A stretch of DNA of 64,000 nucleotides from Euglena gracilis (taxonomy: Eukaryota; Euglenida; Euglenophyceae; Euglenales): NCBI GenBank assembly GCA_039621445.1, contig CP154954.1, positions 5,681,919-5,745,918 on the forward strand, read 5' to 3'. Under the pieces are notes generated by a model. It saw only the letters and a program-made list of their open reading frames with translations. It was not told where the DNA came from and searched no databases. Positions within the stretch are counted from its first letter, which is position 1; each line of letters opens with the position of its first letter. This document shows, in pieces, positions 29,454 through 40,181 of this stretch. Made by a program: the position numbers and the translations under genes.

Positions 29454-31727
29454 ACCCACTCCTGGTGTACTGGTTTGGCTCATTCCACGCACAAGCATGG
29501 AATGATGGATTTCTTGATGGAGACTTGGCGGAATCGCCGTGTTTTCCGAATATTAGGTTCCCGTAATGGGAAATTCATCCGAAAACTGGGTTTGGGTTGT
29601 GGACAGGGCCAATGGTGGCACAATTCGCGGAATAGCGGATTGTGACACTCGGGACACGGGTGGTGGTGGTTCATGTGCACCCAGAGCCAGGTTATGGAAA
29701 CGCGAATCTGGAACATTTGGCGCATCTTCGGCAATGCATACTGCCGAACTGTGGTGTGAAACCCGCTGTCGGTTGGACACATTATCCAAACCCAGACAAG
29801 TCATGCACACTTTGTTCCAAATGCTCAACGAGTTGGAGTTGGCCGCAAATACGGTCAAATTCATCCTCCAAAGCGCGAATACGCTTGCGGGAAAAGTCAT
29901 CCAAATGCGGAACCCTTTCGGAAATTCCGGTAACATCTTGGAAAAGGTTCCCGTGAGACTCATCCAATAATTGGAGTTGTCCCATTAATGCTTTTACAGC
30001 TTTTGAGAGAATCTGCAAAGGTGGTGTCACCTTGGTTGGTGTGGTGTTGGGTGCAACCGGTGCGGGGTTATCCAACAACGCGGTTGTGGTACCCATGGGC
30101 AAATTTCCGGGTTGTGGCTTATCCAAAAACGCGGAAATTCGCTCATCCAACCTGGTAATCTCACCTTGCGTGGATCGGGCATTCCGATTCACCGATTCCT
30201 CAAGACGTAATAGGCTGTTGCAAAAATCTTGCAAGGTTTCCTGATTGCCAGTGAGCATTTTGTCATAAAATGCCTTGAAATCAGGGTTCTCGGTAATCAG
30301 GGAACTGGACCCTGCTGGTAAAGACTGCATTTCTGTTACTTTGGTAGACACCGATGCATACCGGGTCTGGAGTTCCCCAACAGCAGTTTGAATACCGCTT
30401 ATGTCCGGAACTCGGTGGGAAAGTGCGGAATAGCTTTGTTGCAAACCCGCAATGGCCGATTTAATCCCGCCAATGTCGGATTGCAACTGCAAGTGCGTGG
30501 AATCCTGCCGTTGTGCTACTTCCGCCACTTTCGCGCACAGATTGGATAATCCAACCTCATTTGCCTCACAATAGCAGGTTTTCTGCTCCAAACGGGAAAG
30601 TCGCTCCTCCAACTGCCGCCCACACGTGTGGGGAGCAAAATTCTCGTTGGCTTGTTACTGGAATTGCCGAAACTTTTCCGTTTTATCGCACAACTGCATA
30701 ATGCGCTGTTGCGATTCATGGAAAGTTGCGGACAATGTGGTGAAATGGTGCATAGACACAAATCCACCACTGTTTGTTGTTGCAGACGAGGAATCTCGTG
30801 CCTGCAACTGTTGTTGCAAATGCAACAACGCGGATGAACAGGACTCCATTTGTCCCGATAACTGTCGTAGTGAGTCATGCAAGTGCAGAAACTTGGAGTC
30901 ATTCCGCGTTCCGCTTCATGCATGCATTCACTAATTAGCCGGAAGTCCTGGGGGAGTTGTTGGCACATTTTGTCAAAGGTTTCCCGAAAGATTGCAAGGT
31001 CAATACCCGCACTTTCGATGTTCCTCTGGCAATTTTTGCCAACTTCCTGCAAATAAATCCAGCAGTATTCCAGCTTGGTGAAGCCATGTTTTTGGTTGTC
31101 CTCATCAAACTGGAGCACTTTGTTGAGTGCGGTTGCACAATCTGCAACGCATTGTTGCACATGGTTGAACTGCCTCACAAGGGGGTGATCCCCTGGAAGC
31201 CGAGCAACGATATCCTGCACATCCTCAGCAATGAGGAGCTCCCCAGTGCCCTTCCCATAGCCATCCATGGGTTGGGACGTACCGGAGAATTCCGGTACCA
31301 CTAGGCCAGTCTCCGGTTGCCAAGGTAGTGCGGGATAGCACCCAAGATCGGGTGGTGGCAAAGCTCTATAAGGGCTTGCCGGTGGAAGAACGGGTGGTGG
31401 TTGAAAGAAACACGGGGTTTCTAGCCCACCATCACCAGAGAAGCCCCGTGGCGGAATCACCACGGGTCTCTCCGGTGTGCGCAGCTGCACCATTGCCGCA
31501 AACAGAGGCGAATACCCCCGTTGTGGCAAGGTGGGTGCGGAAGAGGCCGCATTAGCCTCTGAAGCCAATGATGTGGAGGGCTCATCGCCGACCACTGTCA
31601 AGGACGACAAATGTTGCAATCTTGACAATTGAACCAATTGTGCCTCATCGGCGTGGGAACCGGAAGCACTTTCACATAAAAGCTTCCAATCCCCATTTTC
31701 TTGGTCAATGTCTTGCAATGAGGTCAT
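29454..31727 (-). pseudogene. Type 1 gypsy Gag N-terminal region (- copy)
   Basis: Starts at ATG 31727 (MTSLQDIDQENGDWKLLCES). It has a Pro-rich segment (31500-31280), then helical sequence in three frames: 31727 to about 30900, 30882-30655 and 30612-29782. Heptad-rich stretches (LEKRLSRLEQ-like; IRALEDEFDRICGQLQLVEH) suggest a coiled coil, as in the type 2 and 3 Gags, although no sequence similarity to those is obvious. At least two frameshifts break it. Confidence 0.6.
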
Positions 31728-31998
31728 TTTCGGGTAAAAAAGCCGAAAAAATCGAAAATTTTCTTTTTGCCCAACGCGATGTTTTTTTGGAGGAAAACGG
31801 GGCGCTGGCGGGTGGAAAAACGCTCATTATTCGGCCCAAACTCACTTCCGGTGATTTTTGGGTCCAAAAAGTCGAAACAATCGAAAAAAAATTTCGTTCA
31901 GACCACTGCTTTTTGGCTATCCTGACCCGAAAAAGGTGTATTTTGAGCCACAAATGAGTGTCTCTTCACCCCCCGGCGCCCTGTTTCGGGCACAAATG

Positions 31999-32320
31999 TG
32001 TACCAGGCGTATGCTTCTGTCCCCTTCCGTTGAGGAAGTTACGATGGAAGCAGAGCCTATGAGGATTTCCTAATGGGTGCCCCTTCTCTCTCCACAGGTG
32101 GTATTCTGTTCTATTCTTTATTCTGTTTTGTCTTTCCTTTTTCTCCGGACCGGACTTGGATATCCAGTCCGTCCTCCCTGCATTGCTTTGTGCTTTGCTT
32201 ATTGGGAAGTGGGAAGGGGGTTTTTCTGTTACTCTGATTTTCAGTTCCCAAGTAGGTGCGCCAAGGCGAAAGCGAAGGCTTTTGGGAATTGGGAAAGGGG
32301 AATTGGGAATCAGACGTACA
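31999..32320 (+). repeat. Type 1-like LTR fragment or solo LTR
   Basis: 322 bp, TGTACCAGGC to GACGTACA, followed two bases later by TGGTAGCAG at 32323. It resembles the LTR at 2315-2766 at both ends and at the TCTCCACAGGTGGTA block. It is oriented + although the adjacent type 1 copy reads -, so it is not simply that element's 5' LTR. Confidence 0.5.
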
Positions 32321-32639
32321 CTTGGTAGCAGAGGAGGTCACGATCCTACACATACAGCCCGTACAGAAAAAAAAAAGGCTACCAGGTATTACACTTGGTA
32401 GCAGATTGGTTCGGCGGTCCAAAACGGGGCGCTGGCGGGACGTAAAAACGCTCGTTTTCGGCCCAAACAGTTTTTTTGGGTTCGGGAGGCCCAAAAACAT
32501 CGTTTGTGGCAAAAAAAATATTTTTCGATTTTTTTCGACAGGGGGAGGAGGAGCCGGAGCAGGACAGGGGGAGGAGGAGCCCGACCCGGACAGGGGAGGA
32601 GCCGGAGCAGGAGCTCCGGCTCCTTGCAATTTTTAATTT

Positions 32640-33290
32640 AGCAGATTTTTCAATGGTGTTGGGGAGAGGGGAAAGCGGTTCAAAAGGGGAGATTTTTTTC
32701 CTCGTTTTGGTCTTCAATTTGCATTTAACTTTGGTCATAGCTCCCAAGAGCCATGAAAATTAAATTTTTGCGAAACGGATCATTCGTGCCTAAAACGGGA
32801 AATAATTACCAATTGTCGAAAAAAATCCTCTGACCTTGAAGTTGAGAATAGTTAATGTTTACAACTGGTTGGGTTGCGTGAAAGAAATGGGATTTAACAC
32901 CCTGATATCGTGCACAAAAACTGGTGCGTTGCATGTTTTCCGAGAAAAAAACGAGGCATCATTGTGGCAATAGCGGAAAAATGATTCCCGGTCGAGGAAA
33001 CAGGAAGATTACACACACGTAATTTTGAAATTCTGGAAGTCGTTGTTCTTTTTTAAGAAAAGTGTCCAGCAATCTTGGGGGGGTTACGCGTCATCAATTC
33101 CTCCCGCGTAACTTCCAAACTGATGGCACGAAAATGATCGGTCGTGCGGGTTGGAGATAACACATTCAAACATGCCCTTGGAGAGGACAAATTTTCTCCA
33201 GTCATACAATGTGTTCTACTGCACGTTTCGTATAATATAAAAACCAGAATTTTTGTCACCACACAATGTCTTCAAAAGTGATGTGCCCAC
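32640..33290. other. AT-rich non-coding stretch
   Basis: Short, unsupported open frames. No repeat or motif that I recognise. Confidence 0.4.
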
Positions 33291-33518
33291 ATTGGTCGGT
33301 GTGCGAAAGTTCGCACATCAACTGTTAAGGATGAATAGCACTCCATAATTTGGAGGTCAAATAAAGGAGCATTTACAAGCCACCGTTCTTTGTCACACAT
33401 TGCAATCGGTACACATTCAAAATCCCTGGACAAACTTTCCTTCTAGATTCAAGAAAAGGCAGGTGTTTTGGTTCGTGAGGTAATACAAAAAATGTGAGTA
33501 TATTTCTCAAATTTCACG

Positions 33519-33745
33519 TGGTTGGTGTGCACCAACCACATGTGTATTTTATGTAGGTGGTCGATGTGCGCAATGCGCACACCGACCACTTATTTATTTT
33601 TCGTGGTTGGTGTGCGCATTTCCGCACATCGACCATCAACAAATGGCACAAATGGTCAATGTGCGCAAATGCGCACACCAACCATTTACACAAAATACAA
33701 ATGTGGTTGGTGTACGCATTTGCGCACATGGACCCTCATTTCATA
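33519..33745. repeat. Array of short imperfect palindromes
   Basis: Five or six inverted-repeat units of about 30 bp, each built as GGTTGGTGTGCGCAAA and its complement, separated by 15-25 bp AT-rich spacers. Variants such as GGTCGATGTGCGC alternate. Related single units lie near 33293 and 34135. Confidence 0.8.
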
Positions 33746-35719
33746 AATATGTGTCATGTGAGTGTTCCATCGCTGGTCACACGTTTTGATCCGTCTGATA
33801 GCGGCAGAGTTCTGGTTTTTTTTGCCACAGTTATCATCCCATTTACCTGCACATCACATTGTCCAAAATGGTGGAAAGTCGGTCGCATTCAAACAGGTGT
33901 GCATCACCCTGCAGTTAAAGGAAGCACAGACACATCAAAATCCGTCATTGCAACTGCCAGGGTGTACAACCCACCTGTTTCACAGACAACAACACCAGCC
34001 TGTCCACTCCAGATGTTTCACACTCGTTAGGATCATGGCTTGAAACCTGTGTGTTTCCTAACCTGTATCGTGAGTTGCGAACCTCATACATTGCTGTTTC
34101 ACCAGGTGCTTTCGGCGCTTCACGAAAGTTGTAAAAAATGTCGATTTGCGCAATTGCCCACATCGACAAAGAAAAAAAGCTTAAGTGCGAGATGTGCCGC
34201 CTAAGTCAAATCCCTGCCCCATTGACAATGACGGGTCGGTACATCGCTTTTACATTTCTTGAAATCCAGAGGGGTCGGTATCAGGGGTTTTCTTAAGCCG
34301 GAGCTGGATCAAGGCTGGATCGGGACTGGAGGAACAGCCGAATTACCGAAAAAAATGCACGGCCAGGTGAGCTGGGCAGCCCATTTGGCTGGCCAGCCGG
34401 CGGCCGGCTTGTCCGGCCTCCGGCCGTGCTGGACACAACTTTATTTCACTCGACCCCCCGGGGGGGGGGCTCCCAGTCCGAATTTGGGCTGCTGGCTGGG
34501 TTTGAGGTGCTGGTGGTGGGGGGGGTCCACCCCCCCACCAGGCTTTCCCGTCCGTCCAGCCCTGCTTGTCCCCCCACTGCGCTCTCTCCAGGTCCCCACG
34601 GCGTTCCTCAATTTCGCCCACGCCGCCACGGGCAGCATGTCCAGCTTCAGTTTCATGGAGAGCCTCGTTGGAGAGAACAAGCAGCGGTGACCATCGTGGA
34701 ACTGTCTGCACACACACTCGACGCCACCGCTGCCAATTTTCTGGTGCCAGGCCTTTGGCCGACCAGCGTTTGGAGGACTCGTCTGAGCTCAACAAGTTTT
34801 GGCCAACGCCACACTTTCCTCAGCCCGTTTTTTTTACACGCTTTTTCGGCCAATTTTGGCCCCCTTTTTTTTCCTTCCAAAGCCTTTTAACAAAATTTTA
34901 AAAAAAGTTCAAACATTGAATTGAGCCCTTAGAGCGCCCTGTTGAAATTGGTTTTCACGCTGGATATGGCCAATTTGGCCTATCTGGTCGCAAAAAAAAA
35001 AGCGCAATCATTGTCAAAAAAACTTCCGGGAAAGAAAGTAAACTTCTGGGACCGAAAATTGAAGCCTGATTAACCGTCCTATCCCACGGTCCCCCCCCCC
35101 CCCATTCCCCGCAATACCCCGCCTTGCCCGATATATGGCCAAATTACGCCACCACGATTAAAAAAAAAAGTCCAAATACACTTATTTGAAAAGCGTAGAT
35201 TTTTTTCAGTGCCTCGCTTGGTCAGGCCATTTGGGCCGGCAGACCTTCCAGGCACAAAGGCGTCACCGCTTGGCCGCCTGGAAAGTGGGGGAGGCAATCT
35301 GCAGAAGGTGTTAGGGGAGGCCGCTTGGTCACCCAACAGTTACTTGTTGGCGGCGCGAGGGTTTACGCCGCAAGCCCCCGAGGAGCGTGAGGAAAAAATG
35401 GCCGTGGAATGTTGGATCTGAGAGTCTTTAGAAACTCCGCACGCAATTTGAAATAGACTGAAAAACAAAAAAAACCGGCAGGGAGAATTGGGGCAACACC
35501 TCTTTGGCTCTCCGGGTTTTTGAAGGCCAGTTTTTTTTGGGAAGGCTAGGCCCTTCAGTGCTTAATTTTCTGGAGTTGGCTGTTTCTAATTGTTTAATGG
35601 CGGAAAAAGTGCTGGTCAAAATCGTCAAAAGTGCGGGCGCGGCTGAACTACAAACCATCTTCGATGGTACATTTCTGTCGCGGGGAGCCGCGCGTGTCCC
35701 TTTTGGGGGTGACAGCACC
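33746..35719. other. Non-coding region with GC-rich palindromic patches
   Basis: Includes G/C runs near 34350-34560 and open frames around 34343-34890 on both strands. None shows a recognisable domain. Nothing here is supported as a gene. Confidence 0.4.
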
Positions 35720-35812
35720 TTCCAAAGGCGCAGTATGTGCACCCTACGTGCGCACATGCGCACCCTACAAGCATCCTCAGATTCACATGCCCGACAAGCC
35801 ACTGCCAATAGA
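35720..35812 (+). repeat. Dispersed 90-bp repeat, copy 1
   Basis: Matches 36570-36662 with few differences (AAAGGCGCAGTATG, ACATGCGCACCCTACAAGC, CTCAGATTCACATGC). It contains a GTGCGCACATGCGCAC partial palindrome. Confidence 0.75.
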
Positions 35813-35981
35813 CTACGACGCGATGTGCGGCAGCTGCGCCATGGTGGTCACACCCAAAAAAAACTGTAAAACGAGGCCTCTTTCTTCTCGGAAGCCCTTG
35901 CGCGCGAGGAGGTGATTTGATTTCACGACAAGCAAGCCATGTAGTTAGACGCACCTTCAGTCACCCACCCCTTTGGGCCCC

Positions 35982-36042
35982 GCATCGCACTGCATCGCCC
36001 TGCATCGCCCTGCATCGCCCTGCATCGCCCTGCATCGCCCTA
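35982..36042 (+). repeat. 10-bp tandem repeat
   Basis: Six consecutive CTGCATCGCC-type units. Confidence 0.85.
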
Positions 36043-36569
36043 GAGCCATCCAATGGTGCCCTATAACCGAAGACCAACGTTCCTAGCCCGAACCTCAGGC
36101 AACCCCGAGGCAACCTTACAGTCAACCCTCAGGCAACCGTCAGGCACATCCACACAAAATCCTGGTTGCTCACACTTTGCATCGGCCACACTAAAAAGGA
36201 GCATACAGCACACAGGGAAGCACAGAGTCAGTCACGGTGAGGTGAAGGTTAGTGTCAGGGTCAAGGTGACAGCACCGCCAATGACAGTGTCACTGGGCCT
36301 CTGCCCTCTCGAGCTTGTCCAAACACCCCTGGCACACTGCCACGCAGGTGGGGGGCAGGGCATCCATTGGCTGCAGCCATTTGCGGTACACAAGGCGGCA
36401 TGCCACTCGTGTAGAAATCAGGCACACAAATACAGCAGGGGCACTGTCAGCAAAGGTTTTTGGGGGGTCACACTTCCCGGGGATCCCGCTTCTTGGCCTC
36501 CAGCCGACCTTCCTCGACATCCAACTCGCGACTTTGTGTACTAAATTTGCGGCTCGTTGGATGCCAATC

Positions 36570-36662
36570 CTTCTAAAGGCGCAGTATGCGCACCCTACAC
36601 GTGCGCACATGCGCACCCTACAAGCATCCTCAGATTCACATGCCTGACAAGCATTCACGGAT
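36570..36662 (+). repeat. Dispersed 90-bp repeat, copy 2
   Basis: Second copy of the element at 35720. It lies about 80 bases before the LTR element at 36745. Confidence 0.75.
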
Positions 36663-36744
36663 GCAAATGATCATGCACGTGCCTACAACCGCAACTACAG
36701 TCGCCCGTTTATCCTACAACTTAAGATTCTCCCCCATAACCTCC

Positions 36745-36938
36745 TGTGGGAGGGCGGCTGGCAAAAGACACAGTAGGAATAGCGAAAAATAGGTGCTCCT
36801 AATTCGTTTCTGTAGGGAGCAATCAAACTGTACACAATGCCTCAGAAGTCTGGATTTGGTCTTGCTTGCCTGAAAAACTAAGATAAGTTCAATAAAAAGC
36901 CAGTGGCGAAGGAATTTCCTGAAAAGACACTCAGAACA
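36745..36938 (+). repeat. 5' LTR of Dam-carrying element
   Basis: 194 bp, nearly identical to 38450-38643. Differences seen include CAATC/CAGTC and ACTCAG/ACTTAG. Confidence 0.85.
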
Positions 36939-36942
36939 CATT

Positions 36943-37620
36943 GTGTACAGGGCTGCCTGGTCTGCCGCCATTGGCTGTGCCAAGCGGAAGGAAGTGCAGC
37001 AAGAAGGTCTGGACTGGAGGACATTTGTCAGTCAAGGTTCTCCCGAACCTGTCCAGGGGAAGTATGTCAGGGAAGATTACACAGTTCGACATCACCATTT
37101 CAAGCACATCTGCCAGGAATTGGGGGTGGATCCCCAAATTGATCTTTTTGCAAGCTCAAGTAATTCAAGGTGTGACAAGTATTTCAGCCTGGAAGAAGAC
37201 TCATTGCATCAGATTTGGCCCACGGATGTGCCATTGTGGTGCAATCCTCCTTGGTCCTTGTGGCCAGAGGTTGCCTACAAGATTGTGCTGCAGCCCTGCT
37301 CCATAATCTGTATAGCCCCAGGGTGGAGTTCATCATGGTTACAAGCTCTGCTGCTGCTGTCCGAGAAGAAGGTGTACTTTGAAACTGGAGTGCGGTTTTT
37401 TGAGTTGGATGGCAGGCCCTGCAAGGGGACGAAATGGCCAGTATGGGCTTTGCTGGTGAAGTCCACTGGAGAGTTCGATGCCAGTTGGCTCGATGAGCCT
37501 TGTGAGCTGCAGGACTGCAAGGTTGTTCCCAGTTGGGCAGCCAATGCCACTCGAAGAAGGAGATGGAGGAGAATGAATGTCAAGAATGGATGGAGGAGTT
37601 GTGAACCGGAATTTCAGTGA
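36943..37620 (+). CDS. Dam-like DNA methyltransferase domain protein
   Basis: An open frame of about 225 codons related to the Dam-like domains of DIRS and gypsy elements here. In order it has FKHICQELGVDPQIDLFASS (first conserved block), WPTDVPLWCNPPWSLWP with an intact NPPW catalytic-type motif at about residues 103-106, CIIAPGW-type sequence, and WPVWALLVKS near the end. A Lys/Arg-rich C-terminus follows. NPPW/NPPY is the signature of N6-adenine or N4-cytosine amino-methyltransferases, but activity is only inferred. The frame has no ATG before the C-terminal region (it opens at GTG 36943), so it may start upstream by splicing, use a non-AUG start, or be a captured polyprotein fragment. Confidence 0.65.
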   Translation: MYRAAWSAAIGCAKRKEVQQEGLDWRTFVSQGSPEPVQGKYVREDYTVRHHHFKHICQELGVDPQIDLFASSSNSRCDKYFSLEEDSLHQIWPTDVPLWCNPPWSLWPEVAYKIVLQPCSIICIAPGWSSSWLQALLLLSEKKVYFETGVRFFELDGRPCKGTKWPVWALLVKSTGEFDASWLDEPCELQDCKVVPSWAANATRRRRWRRMNVKNGWRSCEPEFQ

Positions 37621-38449
37621 AACCCCTTTCTGATGCATTTGTGCTTTTTGTTTGGGTTGGGAGTCCGTTGCTGGAAAGTTCGGGCCTCGTAGCCCCTTTT
37701 GCCACACCATTTATGGGTTGGGAGGCACTTTCCAAAAGCAAATTTGGCCCAGTAACCCCAGGACACACCAGCAAAATTGCACATGTCATTTCCCATTCCA
37801 AAGTTTTTGCACTGCTGTGATGGGTTGGGAGGCAAATGCTTCAGCATTTTTGGGCCCAGCAGCCCCTTGTGCCACACCACACACTGCGCAATTCTAGCCA
37901 AATGTCCATCAATTGTCCAATTGTGCTGTAAATCTATGGGCAGTCAATGGTGCCTGACTCGGCTCGGATTACTGCACACAATTTTGGGCAGGAGAAAGTT
38001 CACCAAATCGTCTCAACAAGGGTTGCATCGAGAATTGGGGCTTTCAATGTCAATTTTGGATTTTTGAAAATCGTTTCCTGACCCTGCCATTTTGTGGGTG
38101 CCGCTTCAAGGGGGCCCTGCCCTGGCATTCGCATTTGGCAACCCAAGCCGGCCTGGGCTTCTGGGGGGCCTTCTGGGATAACTTGTGGTTTCTGGGGGGA
38201 AACCACAGGTTCCTCAGATGGCGTCCCAAATGGGCCCAGGAGTGGGCAAGGGGGGGTCATGGAGTGTTGTACTGGACTGGCCTTGGTGGCAGCAGCTGTT
38301 TTATGCTTTAAGTGGGCCTCTTGTACCGTACCCCCTGGACACTGCCCCCCCCCCCTGGACAGCGCCCCCAACCGTAAAAAAAAAAACCTTCCCGTTTCAT
38401 TGCCAGCCGCCTAACTTCGTAGGTGGTCGGCAATGGCCTGGGAGGGGCG

Positions 38450-38643
38450 TGTGGGAGGGCGGCTGGCAAAAGACACAGTAGGAATAGCGAAAAATAGGTG
38501 CTCCTAATTCGTTTCTGTAGGGAGCAGTCAAACTGTACACAATGCCTCAGAAGTCTGGATTTGGTCTTGCTTGCCTGAAAAACTAAGATAAGTTCAATAA
38601 AAAGCCAGTGGCGAAGGAATTTCCTGAAAAGACACTTAGAACA
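38450..38643 (+). repeat. 3' LTR of Dam-carrying element
   Basis: Direct repeat of 36745-36938, preceded by a purine-rich tract and followed by CTCC. Confidence 0.85.
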
Positions 38644-38647
38644 CTCC

Positions 38648-39080
38648 CTCTCCCACCGGAGCACCCACTCCAGGGAGTCACTTAGGGGAAGAAGGAGGAA
38701 CATCGCCGACCCAGGTACGAAGCAAGCACCAATGTGGAGGCGGGACGCAGGTATGTAGCAGGGGCACGATACCTTCGGCTCCAGGGGAGTCACACACCTC
38801 CACTAGGGGACGGAGAGGTCCAGCGCGGAAGCAGAGGCAGAGGCACGGGCAGACATGAAGGGCAGGCTGGAGTGGTCTGCGGGTGAGGGAGGGTGCACCA
38901 CGTAGCAGGGGCCCAAATATGGACCCCGCTTCAGCCATCCAAAATCCCCGCATCCAAAAAATCCAACAAAAAATCCCCGCAACGCCCTGCATCGGAACCA
39001 CACCTTTGGCCTCCAAAATTCCCGCATCGCCGAAGGTGCTTGGCGACAGGGACCCAAAAAGCCCACGGCATTTTTGACTC
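38648..39080. other. Unassigned DNA before the DIRS-like nest
   Basis: Contains CATCCAAAAAATCCAAC-like simple sequence near 38950. No gene supported. Confidence 0.4.
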
Positions 39081-39341
39081 GACCATTCGGGCTCCGCACT
39101 TCGAGATGGTGAGGTCCTGCTTTCCTTGCCGGCTGTTCTGTTCTGGTATGTTTGTGTGTGCGCGGAGGGTGCTTCTTACTGCTTTTTGTTGCCGGAGTTG
39201 GCTGATTCCTAATTCTGCCCTTCGACCACAAGGAGAAAGAATTTCAAATCAACGAGTGCAACAACGTTCAGCACAGCATCCAATCAATACAGAGGAGGAA
39301 GAGCAATTCAGACGATACCGAAAAGTGCAGGAAGAAAAATT

Positions 39342-40079
39342 TTGATTTCCATGAAAGATGCAACATACCTCGAGTCCAGCGGCGCAGCAGAGCAACAAAG
39401 AACCCCTGCGAAGACAGCAGAAGCTGGAGAAGATGGAGTTCAGCAGGCGCCGGAGCAACCAACATGGAAAGCCAAGCAGCGTTACAAGGAGTTTCAGGGA
39501 AGAAACCTGAAGTGGAGAAGAGTGGAGGAGCAGCAGGCGCTGGAGACGATGACGGAGCAGGAGCGGAGCACCAGTCCGTGGCCGTCGCAACCCCCCCACC
39601 TTCCGATTTCCCGAAAAAATTTCAATTCCAGTTCGACGACGGCCATGGACCCTGGACATTGGTGGCCAGAAAGTCGAGGAGACAAAGACACCAGCAGCCC
39701 ACAGCCCAGAGGGACAGAAATGGGGAGACAGGTCTGGAAGACTACCCCCCCATTTTCACATCACCACCCCCCACCCAGGGGGAACATTCCAAGGGGAAAT
39801 GGACTGCATCAAGGGCATGACGACCCTTTCCAACAAGGCTATGGCAGCCATCGTCAAGGGCATGGAGCCCAGCTGCAAGGCTATGGCAGCCATCATCAAG
39901 GGCATGGCGCCCAGCTGCAAGGCTATGGAAGCCAGATGCAAATGCTGCAAACTTGCCCCAGGGGAAAGGCATGTCCAACTTACCCCACAGCTGTCTCAAA
40001 CATAAATCCCTCAGGGGCTGTCAATCAATGCAGCAAGCAGCCCCCCCTTCAGGGACAGAAGGGCAATGGAGGCCATTGA
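39342..40079 (+). CDS. DIRS-like A Gag-like region
   Basis: Open frame of about 245 codons, rich in Gln, Gly, His, Arg and Pro, with a tandem repeat near residues 165-205 (units like GHGAQLQGYGSHHQ). A second frame (39464-39820) also stays open and carries DGHGPWTLVARKSRRQR, resembling DGHGPWTLVVRAKRQR of element B. Both frames have counterparts in B, so I cannot decide which is translated. It lies where DIRS Gag would be, but no zinc knuckle is visible. Confidence 0.45.
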   Translation: MISMKDATYLESSGAAEQQRTPAKTAEAGEDGVQQAPEQPTWKAKQRYKEFQGRNLKWRRVEEQQALETMTEQERSTSPWPSQPPHLPISRKNFNSSSTTAMDPGHWWPESRGDKDTSSPQPRGTEMGRQVWKTTPPFSHHHPPPRGNIPRGNGLHQGHDDPFQQGYGSHRQGHGAQLQGYGSHHQGHGAQLQGYGSQMQMLQTCPRGKACPTYPTAVSNINPSGAVNQCSKQPPLQGQKGNGGH

Positions 40080-40181
40080 ATTCAGAATCAAGAGGCCAAT
40101 GGCGGCCAGTGGAGGAATCAAGACCTCAGGGCCAGGGCAGGCCATTTCAATCAAAATCAGGAGGCCAATGGGGGCCAATAT

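Larger units (their letters stand above)
36745..38643 (+). mobile_element. Short LTR retroelement carrying a Dam-like ORF
   Basis: Direct LTRs of 194 bp (36745-36938 and 38450-38643), TGTGGGAGGG to AGAACA, are flanked by a perfect 4-bp target duplication CTCC (36741-36744, 38644-38647). A GGGAGGGG tract precedes the 3' LTR as a likely polypurine tract. The 1.5-kb interior has no gag, protease, RT or integrase. Its only recognisable coding sequence is a Dam-like domain at once after the 5' LTR. It must be mobilised in trans, if at all. Confidence 0.85.

Noticed and set aside
33519-33745. CRISPR-like array
   Set aside because: The units are imperfect palindromes with variable arms and short AT-rich spacers, no cas genes are nearby, and the context is a eukaryotic transposon region.
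34259-34890. Possible host genes around 34.3-34.9 kb
   Set aside because: Overlapping open frames on both strands with G/C runs, no recognisable domain and no supporting splice or start context.
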